Positions 1 through 5,314 of a stretch of DNA of 5,376 nucleotides are shown here, one piece after another. Each line of letters begins with the position of its first letter. Positions within the stretch are counted from its first letter, which is position 1. Below the pieces are notes generated by a model. That model saw only the letters and a list, made by a program, of their open reading frames with translations, had not been told where the DNA came from and did no database searches. Source of the DNA: Thermodesulfobacteriota bacterium. Lineage in GTDB: Bacteria; Desulfobacterota; SM23-61. The translations under genes were made by a program, and so were the position numbers. Where the stretch lies: positions 1 through 5,376 of the forward strand of contig JASEHN010000239.1 of NCBI GenBank assembly GCA_030018715.1, given 5' to 3'.

Positions 1-68
1 ACCCCATGGAGCACCTGACTCTGCCCGTAGGCAGTTACGATCTCTCGGACATCCAGGATGGTATTCAT
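1..68 (-). CDS. livF: LivF-type ABC transporter ATPase, N-terminal fragment (cut by window edge)
   Basis: Only the first 22 codons are present; the gene runs off the left edge. The ATG at 68-66 overlaps the livG TGA stop (67-65) in an ATGA arrangement, so translation is probably coupled to livG. A GGGAG-like ribosome site lies about 9 bases upstream, inside the livG end. The translation reads MNTILDV-REIVTAYGQSQVLHG, which matches the start of LivF proteins: a first beta strand, then the aromatic A-loop residue in TAYG that stacks on the ATP adenine, then QSQVLHG leading towards Walker A. Walker A and everything after it are outside the window. Known role of the family: the second of two cytoplasmic nucleotide-binding subunits (LivG and LivF) that power the LivHM permease. 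The call rests on this short stretch plus gene order, but the two agree well. Confidence 0.88.
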   Translation of the reverse strand, partial: MNTILDVREIVTAYGQSQVLHG

Positions 69-817
69 ATTTCTTCTCCCAGATAGATATCTCGAACTTC
101 TTGATTACCCCGAATCTCATCGGGCTTTCCCTCTGCGAGGATTTTTCCCCTGTTCATCACCACGATCCGATCGGAGAGAGCGAAGACTACATCCATATCA
201 TGTTCAACGATCACAAAAGTGGTTTTCCTTTCCGCAGCCAGTTTTTTCACCAGCTCCAGGACCTTGATTCTTTCGATGGGGTTCATGCCCGCGGAAGGCT
301 CGTCAAGAAAGCAAAGCTGGGGATCCGTGGCCACGGCGATCCCCAACTCCAGTAGCCTCTGATCACCATGGGACATCTGGCTGGCCGGGTGATCCTTCTC
401 TTTCCAGAGCCATACTTCGTTCAGGATCTTTTCTGCCTCTTCGACGGCTGCCTTCTGGCTTTTTAAGGAGGAAAAGGGGTTGGAGTTTTTGTTGAGGCGG
501 GATAGAACGGCGAGGAGAATGTTTTGAAAAACGGTCATGCGGGGAAAGATATTCATGACCTGGAAAGATCGACTGATCCCGATCTTCACCCTCCTATGTG
601 GTTCCCACCGGGTGATCTCGGTATCCCGGAAAAAAATCCGGCCCGTATCCGGGAGCAGGTATCCGGAAAGAAGATTGATGAGCGTGGTCTTGCCTGCGCC
701 GTTGGGCCCGATGACGGAGGTGAAGAGTCCTTGCTGTAAATTTAGATTTACGGCGTGAACCGCAGCCATCTCTCCGAAATACTTTCCCAGATCTTCGGTG
801 CGGATGATTGGCTTCAC
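65..817 (-). CDS. livG: LivG-type ABC transporter ATP-binding protein
   Basis: Cytoplasmic ATPase subunit that drives the LivHM permease, 250 aa, normal for LivG. Motifs in order: aromatic A-loop in KYFG (12-15), Walker A GPNGAGKT (37-44), Q-loop Gln86 in RSFQ, signature MSHGDQ (148-153; a LivG-style variant of LSGGQ), Walker B LCFLDEP (168-174) with catalytic Glu173, and switch His206 in VEHD. The SRSFQVMNIFPRMTVFQN stretch after the Q-loop is typical of LivG rather than LivF. I chose a GTG start at 817-815. It overlaps the livM TGA (GTGA) and has a near-perfect AAAGGAGGT ribosome site five bases upstream. The longer reading frame up to 910 has no such site and would duplicate the livM C-terminus in another frame. 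It ends in an ATGA overlap with livF. All key ATPase residues are intact. Confidence 0.95.
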   Translation of the reverse strand: MKPIIRTEDLGKYFGEMAAVHAVNLNLQQGLFTSVIGPNGAGKTTLINLLSGYLLPDTGRIFFRDTEITRWEPHRRVKIGISRSFQVMNIFPRMTVFQNILLAVLSRLNKNSNPFSSLKSQKAAVEEAEKILNEVWLWKEKDHPASQMSHGDQRLLELGIAVATDPQLCFLDEPSAGMNPIERIKVLELVKKLAAERKTTFVIVEHDMDVVFALSDRIVVMNRGKILAEGKPDEIRGNQEVRDIYLGEEI

Positions 818-1746
818 CTCTGACCTCCTTTGCCATAAAACATGCTCACCACTCCACCCCGGAATCCCAGGACCAACACTACGACGATCACCCCGAGACA
901 AATCAGCCAATATTCCGTGAAGCGGACGATAATGTCCTTTAAGATGTAAAACAAAGCGGCCCCGACAATGGGTCCGGCAAATGTGTAAATCCCTCCCAGA
1001 AGCGTGGCCAGTACAGGTTCAGCGGAATGGCTCCAGTGGGCCACAGGAGGGGTTACCGTACTTTCCAGGGGCGGGAGAAGAGCTCCGGCCAAACCGGCAT
1101 ACAATCCGGCGATGGTAAAAGAGATCAACCGGTAGTTGCGCACGGATATACCCACACAGGCCGCCCGCGTCTCGCTATCGCGTATCCCCTGTAAAGTCAG
1201 TCCCAAGGGCGAGTGCACGATCCGATAAAATAAATAGACTGCCAGAATAGTGAAAACCAGGACCACGTAATAATAATTTTCCATCGGGGTCATGTTGATG
1301 CTGAAAAGACCGGGGACCTCCAAAGGAGCGCGGGGAATCCCTACCAACCCATCATCACCCCCGGTCATGTCCCGCCATTTCCAGGCCAGAGAAAAAATCA
1401 TCATCCCGAAGCAAAGAGTGAGCATAGAAAAATAGATGCGCGTGTGCCGGATGCTGAGAAGGCCCAGGAGCAAAGAAATTACCCCCGCAACGGCCACGCC
1501 CCCTAATATCCCCAATAGTAGGGAAGGGGCGGCCATAAGAATCTTAGCGCAGGCATATGCTCCCACCGCAAAAAAGCCGGCCTGCCCGAAAGAAAGTAAC
1601 CCCGTGTAACCCAAAAGGAGGTTAAACCCGAGGGAAAAAAGGGAAAGGAGCATAATATGGATAGTCATGTAAAGCGTGTACTTACCGACGAATAAGGGCA
1701 GCAACCCCAGAAGGACAACCAGTAAAAGAAGCGCTAATTTTTTCAT
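814..1746 (-). CDS. livM: LivM-type ABC transporter permease
   Basis: Inner-membrane permease subunit, 310 aa, the usual length of a stand-alone LivM with no fused ATPase. Residues 1-20 are a hydrophobic first segment after MKK, followed by several more membrane segments. Family hallmarks: GYTGLLSFGQAGF (46-58), GGDDGL (129-134, the periplasmic-side signature of LivM), and the cytoplasmic coupling segment from Gly182 to about Gly199 (GLTLQGIRDSETRAACVG), which is expected to contact the ATPases. A second family motif, LLGGIYTFAGPIVGA, lies near the C-terminus. The ATG is 3 bases after the livH stop, with a GGGGGG-rich purine stretch serving as ribosome site inside the livH end. The TGA stop is shared with the GTG start of livG. 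Expected role: pairs with LivH to form the translocation channel. Substrate is not readable from this subunit. Confidence 0.95.
   Translation of the reverse strand: MKKLALLLLVVLLGLLPLFVGKYTLYMTIHIMLLSLFSLGFNLLLGYTGLLSFGQAGFFAVGAYACAKILMAAPSLLLGILGGVAVAGVISLLLGLLSIRHTRIYFSMLTLCFGMMIFSLAWKWRDMTGGDDGLVGIPRAPLEVPGLFSINMTPMENYYYVVLVFTILAVYLFYRIVHSPLGLTLQGIRDSETRAACVGISVRNYRLISFTIAGLYAGLAGALLPPLESTVTPPVAHWSHSAEPVLATLLGGIYTFAGPIVGAALFYILKDIIVRFTEYWLICLGVIVVVLVLGFRGGVVSMFYGKGGQR
815..831 (-). promoter_or_regulatory. Ribosome binding site that fixes the livG GTG start
   Basis: AAAGGAGGT at 831-823 on the minus strand, then CAGAG, then GTG at 817-815. The site lies within the last livM codons (Lys-Gly-Gly-Gln-Arg), so the livM C-terminus doubles as the livG ribosome site. 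The match to the anti-Shine-Dalgarno is nearly complete and the spacing is five bases. This is the main reason to prefer GTG over an upstream start. Confidence 0.85.
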
Positions 1747-1749
1747 GGC

Positions 1750-2607
1750 TCACCCCCCAAACAGCCCCTTAGGTCTGACTATCAAAACTACCGCCATAGT
1801 TACAAAGATCAGGAAGAGCTCAAAAACCGGGAACAGAAGGATGCCGTAAGCGCTGAGTAAGCCTACGATGACGGCCCCGACGAAAGCTCCTTTCAAATTT
1901 CCCAGTCCGCCAATAACCGTAATGATAAAGGCTTGGATGATCATCGCCGCCCCGATCCCGGGGGCTACTACCCGCACCGGAGTTCCCAATGCTCCCCCCA
2001 GGGCAGCCAGCATGGCCCCCAAGACAAAAACTCCGGTGAAGAGCGTGGGGATATTGACGCCGATGGCGCTGGCCATCTCCCGGTCAGAAGCCGAGGCGCG
2101 CACCATTCTGCCCCACCAGGTTTTTTCGAAGAGAAGCCAGAGAACCACAGCCACGAGCAACCCGGACCCGATGATAAAAACATTATAAAAAGGGAAAAGT
2201 CTTCCAAAGACCGAAAAGGTCCCTTCAAAAAAGCTGGGCATGGCTGGAATTTTGGCTACTCCTCCCCAGACAATCTTCACCGCATCATCGAATATGAGGA
2301 TGAAGCCAAAAGTCAGGAGGAGTTGATAGGCGTGATCCAAATGATAAATGTGGCGCAAAAAAAGCCGCTCCATCAGATAACCCACCACCCCTACAGCGAG
2401 GAGGCTTAAAGCAATGGCCAGCCAGAAATTTATTCCCCAGAGCCCATAGAAAGTGAATGCAAAGTAAGCTCCCAGCATGAATAAACTTCCATGGGCAAAA
2501 TTGAGGACACCCAGGACACCGAAGACGATGGTCAACCCTGAGGCCAGAAGCCACAGGTACATGGCTAAGCTAAGGCCTACCAAACCCTGGAAAGCTAAAG
2601 TCTCCAT
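1750..2607 (-). CDS. livH: LivH-type ABC transporter permease
   Basis: Inner-membrane permease subunit, 285 aa, typical of LivH. The N-terminal part carries the hallmark GLTIVFGVLGVLNFAHGS (24-41), in which NFAHG is near invariant in the family. Later come LTFGFILIFDD (98-108), the coupling loop GRMVRASASDREMASAIGV (166-184), and the C-terminal IGGLGNLKGAFVGA motif before the last membrane segments and the usual RPKGLFGG end. About eight membrane segments are evident from hydrophobic runs. The ATG at 2607-2605 is preceded only by a weak GGAAG/GGGG purine stretch. It lies 69 bases after the binding-protein gene, from which it is separated by a strong hairpin, and 3 bases before livM. Expected role: forms the membrane channel with LivM. 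The weak ribosome site and hairpin suggest lower expression than the binding protein. Confidence 0.95.
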   Translation of the reverse strand: METLAFQGLVGLSLAMYLWLLASGLTIVFGVLGVLNFAHGSLFMLGAYFAFTFYGLWGINFWLAIALSLLAVGVVGYLMERLFLRHIYHLDHAYQLLLTFGFILIFDDAVKIVWGGVAKIPAMPSFFEGTFSVFGRLFPFYNVFIIGSGLLVAVVLWLLFEKTWWGRMVRASASDREMASAIGVNIPTLFTGVFVLGAMLAALGGALGTPVRVVAPGIGAAMIIQAFIITVIGGLGNLKGAFVGAVIVGLLSAYGILLFPVFELFLIFVTMAVVLIVRPKGLFGG

Positions 2608-2632
2608 TTCTTCCAGCCCCTTTTTGGCTTTT

Positions 2633-2664
2633 CTGGGGGAGCCATCTGTTTTCGGCCCCCCCAG
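2633..2664 (-). promoter_or_regulatory. Intercistronic hairpin between binding-protein gene and livH
   Basis: In the transcribed strand CTGGGGGGGCC (2664-2654) pairs with GGCTCCCCCAG (2643-2633): 11 pairs with a single G-U, around a 10-base loop. It starts 12 bases after the binding-protein stop codon. The bases after it (AAAAGCCAAAAAGG) are A-rich, not U-rich, so it is not a canonical intrinsic terminator in this direction. By analogy with other binding-protein-dependent ABC operons, such a hairpin can protect the 3' end of the binding-protein message or partly attenuate readthrough into the permease genes. The structure is seen directly; the role is inferred. Confidence 0.75.
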
Positions 2665-2676
2665 TCTAATTAATGA

Positions 2677-4008
2677 TCACTTGCCGATGGCGATTGGCGT
2701 AAAAGGAGGATAACGGTAATAGGTTTTTGCCGGTATCACTTTCAAATCGCCAATGATCGGAATGGGGTAATTCGGGTCTTTTACTATTTTTCCTCCGGGA
2801 ACGTCATATACCGCCTGGTGATCTTCTGGCCGGAATAATCTTTTTCCACCAGGGGTCATGATTTCCATTCCTTCAATCGCTTTGATGAGATCATCTGTTT
2901 TCAGACTTCGAGTTTTTTCCACGGCAGCCTTAAAAACGTAGATGGTGGAATAAGCTGTTTCCGCGGAATAGTTGGGAAGTCGATTCCAACGTTTGCGGAA
3001 GTCGGCTACAAACTTTTTGTTTTCAGGGGTATCAGGGTAATTGTGGATGTAACGAGCGGTAGCCCATAATTTATCTTTGAATTTGCCTCCCTCCACCTCT
3101 CTGGAAATCCCTTCCAGTAAATCCACGGATCCGCCCATGCATTGAAACCAGGCCTGGATCTTATCGAAAACTCCCAGCATAAGCGCCTGCCGAAGAAGCA
3201 TGACTCCTTCCCCGGCCCAGGGAGTGGCATGGATGGCATCGGGATTCGCGGCCATCACCGCTGCAATATGCGGAGAAAAATCCATCGTCCAGAAAGGAGC
3301 CCAGGCAATGGAAACAAATTCCACGTCCGGACGGTATTTTTTCAGAGTGTCCTTGAAGAGGGCCCAGGTGGAGTATCCATACTCGTAATCACAGTGGATT
3401 CCAGCCCATCTTTTAATATTGGGAAATTCTTTAAAAATGTGGGAGGCCAGGATGGACTCCTGGTAAACGGGGACAGAAATGCGGAAAATTTGTTTAATTC
3501 CTTTGCCGGCCACCAGCTCTTCGGTCAATCGGTGAGTGGAGGCATGGACAAACATACAAACGCGGTCTAATTCCGGAAGAATGGGTCCTACGGCCATGGC
3601 GCTGCCGCTGGAGTCCACCCCGAAAAGAAGATGAGCTCCCCAGTCGGTGGCCAAATACCTGGCATTTTTAACTGCCACCGCCGGCTTAAGTTCTTCGTCC
3701 ATGAACTTCATTTCCAGCTTACTCCCCAGAACTCCGCCTTTGGCGTTGATCTCTTCAATGGCCAGCGTGGAACCAGCGAGAATTTGCCAGCCATAATCGG
3801 CGTGGGCGCCTGAGGTGACCCCCTGCCCACCGATTTTGATGACATCGACCCCCAAGACTTTTTTCTTGGGTTTGGCTTGCGCTGTGGCTTTCTCTTTTTG
3901 CTGGGCTGCCAGTTCCGTCATGGGGAATCCCAATGTTATTCCGCCGATTCCGGCAGCGGTTGCCGCTTTCAAAAACGCCCGGCGACTGATCTTCTTGCTT
4001 TCGCTCAT
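2677..4008 (-). CDS. Tat-exported substrate-binding protein of a branched-chain amino acid-type (HAAT) ABC transporter
   Basis: Periplasmic solute receptor of the Peripla_BP_6 / LivK fold, 443 aa, a little longer than most LivK proteins. Residues 1-35 form a twin-arginine signal: SRRAFLK (8-14, Arg9-Arg10), a mild hydrophobic core (15-29), and a likely cleavage near LAA-Q (33-36). A short Lys/Gln/Ala linker (36-50) leads into the first strand (VIKIGGQG, 56-63). The AIEEINAKGGVLG segment and the VKNARYLATDWGAHLLFG segment are typical of lobe 1 of this family. No lipobox cysteine is present. The ATG has an excellent AGGAGGG ribosome site four bases upstream. It is the first gene of the transporter operon and is followed by livH across a stem-loop. 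The family also binds amides, urea and aromatic acids, so the ligand here is unknown and I give no livK symbol. The Tat signal suggests folding before export. Confidence 0.92.
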   Translation of the reverse strand: MSESKKISRRAFLKAATAAGIGGITLGFPMTELAAQQKEKATAQAKPKKKVLGVDVIKIGGQGVTSGAHADYGWQILAGSTLAIEEINAKGGVLGSKLEMKFMDEELKPAVAVKNARYLATDWGAHLLFGVDSSGSAMAVGPILPELDRVCMFVHASTHRLTEELVAGKGIKQIFRISVPVYQESILASHIFKEFPNIKRWAGIHCDYEYGYSTWALFKDTLKKYRPDVEFVSIAWAPFWTMDFSPHIAAVMAANPDAIHATPWAGEGVMLLRQALMLGVFDKIQAWFQCMGGSVDLLEGISREVEGGKFKDKLWATARYIHNYPDTPENKKFVADFRKRWNRLPNYSAETAYSTIYVFKAAVEKTRSLKTDDLIKAIEGMEIMTPGGKRLFRPEDHQAVYDVPGGKIVKDPNYPIPIIGDLKVIPAKTYYRYPPFTPIAIGK

Positions 4009-4012
4009 CGAT

Positions 4013-4019
4013 CCCTCCT
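4013..4019 (-). promoter_or_regulatory. Strong ribosome binding site of the substrate-binding protein gene
   Basis: AGGAGGG lies on the minus strand four bases before the ATG at 4008-4006. It is much stronger than the site before livH, which fits the higher copy number usually needed for a periplasmic receptor than for its permease. Confidence 0.8.
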
Positions 4020-4022
4020 CTC

Positions 4023-4085
4023 TTAGTCTCGAGTTTCGGGTTTCATATTCCCAGTTTCAAGTTTTTACTGCAGGGTTTAAGGTTT
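4023..4085. repeat. Degenerate heptanucleotide array A, leader of the binding-protein gene
   Basis: Nine 7-base units in constant phase. On the plus strand they are TTAGTCT, CGAGTTT, CGGGTTT, CATATTC, CCAGTTT, CAAGTTT, TTACTGC, AGGGTTT, AAGGTTT. The GTTT core recurs at 4033, 4040, 4054, 4061, 4075 and 4082, so every interval is 7 or 14. In the transcribed strand the unit reads AAACYYG/AAACTCG-like. It lies just upstream of the AGGAGGG ribosome site and would be in the 5' leader if transcription starts upstream. No function is assigned. Confidence 0.75.
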
Positions 4086-4140
4086 CCCTAAAACTTCGCG
4101 ACCCTAAATCACGGATTTTCACCCACCGAAGACTCTTCAT
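4057..4140 (-). CDS. Candidate 27-residue leader ORF, doubtful
   Basis: ATG at 4140-4138 to TGA at 4059-4057 would encode a basic 27-residue peptide starting MKSLRWVKIRD. It is preceded directly by AAAGGAGGTG (4150-4141), which together with the AT of the start codon is a 12-base match to the complement of a typical 16S rRNA 3' end. However only two bases separate GGAGG from the ATG, shorter than the usual 5-9, so initiation there should be poor. The 3' half of the ORF runs into heptamer array A. It lies between hemB and the transporter operon. No recognised attenuator features (codon runs for Leu, Ile or Val, alternative hairpins) are visible. It may be non-coding. Confidence 0.15.
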   Translation of the reverse strand: MKSLRWVKIRDLGSRSFRETLNPAVKT

Positions 4141-4162
4141 CACCTCCTTTCCCATCTCTATC

Positions 4163-4247
4163 TTTACATTTTAGGTTTTACTTTTTACGCCTTGCGCCTC
4201 ACGCCTTACGTTTTATACGTTATACGCTTTACCACATTACGCTTTAC
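4163..4247. repeat. Degenerate heptanucleotide array B, across the hemB stop codon
   Basis: About twelve units. Plus-strand units in order are TTTACAT, TTTAGGT, TTTACTT, TTTACGC, CTTGCGC, CTCACGC, CTTACGT, TTTATAC, GTTATAC, GCTTTAC, CACATTAC (8 bases), GCTTTAC. The 7-base phase is unbroken from 4163 to 4232. In the transcribed strand the unit is close to GCGTAAR. The rightmost part supplies the final hemB codons (Arg-Lys-Ala) and its TAA stop at 4239-4237. I find no hairpin or U-run that would make it a classical terminator. Confidence 0.8.
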
Positions 4248-5217
4248 GTTGCAATACCTTCGCCGCCTCTTTGGCAAAGTAGGTCAAAATCAGGTCGGCT
4301 CCGGCTCGTTTGATGGAAGTCAGCACCTCCATCATCACCCGTTCTTCCTCCAGCCAACCGCGCTGAGCTGCGGCTTTGATCATGGAATACTCCCCGCTGA
4401 CGCTGTAAGCTCCTACGGGAAGGTTGATCTCTTCCCGTACGGCGCGGATAATATCCAGGTAGGCCAGTGCGGGTTTGACCATGATAATGTCCGCCCCTTC
4501 CTGAACATCGAGACAGGCCTCCCGAAGAGCCTCGCGGGGATTGGCCGGGTCCATCTGGTAAGACCGTCGGTCTCCAAACTGGGGGGTCGATTCGGCAGCT
4601 TCGCGGAAAGGGCCATAGAAACCCGAGGCATGCTTGGCCGCATAGGACATGATGGGAATATTCTCAAATCCATTTTGGTCAAGAATCTCCCTGATCGCCT
4701 TTACCCTTCCGTCCATCATGTCTGACGGGGCGACCATATCGGCGCCGGCTTCGGCGTGGGAGAGGGCCATTTTCGCCAAAAGCTCAAGAGTGGCATCATT
4801 ATCGACCTGATCCTTCACCACCACCCCGCAATGACCATGGCTGGTATATTCACATAGGCAGACGTCGGTGATAACCGCCATATCCGGCAGCCTGTCTTTG
4901 ATGGCCCGGATGGCCTGCTGGATAATCCCGGAACGAGCATAGGCTTCAGAGCCCCGGGGGTCTTTCTTTTTGGGTATGCCAAAAAGGATGACTGCTGGAA
5001 TTCCCAGGTTGAAAGCCTCTTCCGCTTCTTTGACAGCCAGGTCCACGGACAACTGGGCGATCCCGGGCATAGAGCAAATCTCGTTTCGGACTTTTCGGCC
5101 GTGGATGGCAAAGAGAGGATAGATGAAGTCATCCACGGATAATTTGGTCTCACGGACCATTCTCCGTAAAGTCTCGTTTTTCCGCAACCGCCTTGGACGA
5201 TAAACGGGGAAATACAT
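4237..5217 (-). CDS. hemB: Delta-aminolevulinic acid dehydratase (porphobilinogen synthase)
   Basis: Cytoplasmic enzyme that condenses two 5-aminolevulinate molecules into porphobilinogen, the second committed step towards haem, sirohaem and cobalamin. The 326-aa TIM barrel is full length. Visible active-site elements: the zinc cysteines Cys120, Cys122 and Cys130 in [14 protein letters not shown], the two Schiff-base lysines Lys195 ([15 protein letters not shown]) and Lys248 (IIMVKPA), and Glu233 in the position of the allosteric magnesium ligand. All three cysteines present indicates a zinc-dependent enzyme. I chose the ATG at 5217-5215, which gives the conserved N-terminus [14 protein letters not shown] and has GGAG about 7 bases upstream. 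The same frame stays open up to 5319, but those extra 34 residues translate a heptamer repeat and other non-coding sequence. The last three residues and stop lie in heptamer array B. No pathway neighbour is in the window; it is separated from the transporter by 228 bases. Confidence 0.97.
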   Translation of the reverse strand: MYFPVYRPRRLRKNETLRRMVRETKLSVDDFIYPLFAIHGRKVRNEICSMPGIAQLSVDLAVKEAEEAFNLGIPAVILFGIPKKKDPRGSEAYARSGIIQQAIRAIKDRLPDMAVITDVCLCEYTSHGHCGVVVKDQVDNDATLELLAKMALSHAEAGADMVAPSDMMDGRVKAIREILDQNGFENIPIMSYAAKHASGFYGPFREAAESTPQFGDRRSYQMDPANPREALREACLDVQEGADIIMVKPALAYLDIIRAVREEINLPVGAYSVSGEYSMIKAAAQRGWLEEERVMMEVLTSIKRAGADLILTYFAKEAAKVLQRKA

Positions 5218-5232
5218 AGGAAACTCCGTTTC

Positions 5233-5267
5233 TTGATTTCGGAATGCGGAATGCGGATTTCGGAATG
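5233..5267. repeat. Heptanucleotide array C, hemB leader
   Basis: Five contiguous 7-base units on the plus strand: TTGATTT, CGGAATG, CGGAATG, CGGATTT, CGGAATG (5233-5239, 5240-5246, 5247-5253, 5254-5260, 5261-5267). Three are identical. Because GATTTCGGAATG appears twice (5235-5246, 5256-5267) it also looks like a 12-base direct repeat 21 bases apart, i.e. three units. It sits 16 bases upstream of the hemB ATG and, being free of stops in one frame, falsely lengthens the hemB reading frame with a [12 protein letters not shown] peptide. Confidence 0.85.
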
Positions 5268-5271
5268 AAAA

Positions 5272-5300
5272 ATAATCCAAAATTAATAAGGTTCTTGCAA
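5272..5300 (-). promoter_or_regulatory. Possible sigma-70-type promoter for hemB
   Basis: In the transcribed strand TTGCAA (5300-5295) and GATTAT (5277-5272) are separated by exactly 17 bases in an AT-rich stretch. Each hexamer matches 4 of 6 consensus bases. A start near 5265 would place array C in the 5' untranslated region. The match is modest and AT-rich sequence gives such hits by chance; other promoters beyond the right edge are possible. Confidence 0.3.
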
Positions 5301-5314
5301 AAGTCCTAAACACC

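Noticed and set aside
818..910. Upstream extension of livG with an ATG at 910
   Set aside because: It would overlap livM by about 97 bases in another frame, and the added residues do not resemble a LivG N-terminus. The GTG at 817 has a near-perfect ribosome site.
1933..2409. Plus-strand open frame of 158 codons antisense to livH
   Set aside because: It mirrors a hydrophobic permease gene. The composition (many Pro, Gly, His, Glu) is what the reverse of membrane-segment codons gives, with no family features.
3142..3570. Plus-strand open frame of 142 codons antisense to the binding-protein gene
   Set aside because: No recognisable motif; the opposite strand is a clear family member throughout this stretch.
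4128..4138. GAAGACTCTTC palindrome as an operator
   Set aside because: Five-base arms with a single centre base are common by chance and there is no second copy nearby.
4141..4152. Plus-strand CACCTCCTTTCC resembling the 16S rRNA 3' end
   Set aside because: Nothing else around it resembles rRNA; it is simply the complement of a Shine-Dalgarno-like stretch.
4009..4236. Intrinsic terminator for hemB or promoter for the transporter operon
   Set aside because: I looked for a GC stem followed by a U-run and for paired -35/-10 hexamers. TATAAC/TATAAA-like strings occur in array B but without a properly spaced -35, so no call is made.
4023..4247. CRISPR array
   Set aside because: Units are 7 bases, contiguous and degenerate, with no spacers and no cas genes nearby.
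4192..4725. Plus-strand open frame of 177 codons antisense to hemB
   Set aside because: It lies opposite a full-length, motif-perfect hemB, starts in the heptamer array, has no recognisable domain and no ribosome site that I can see.
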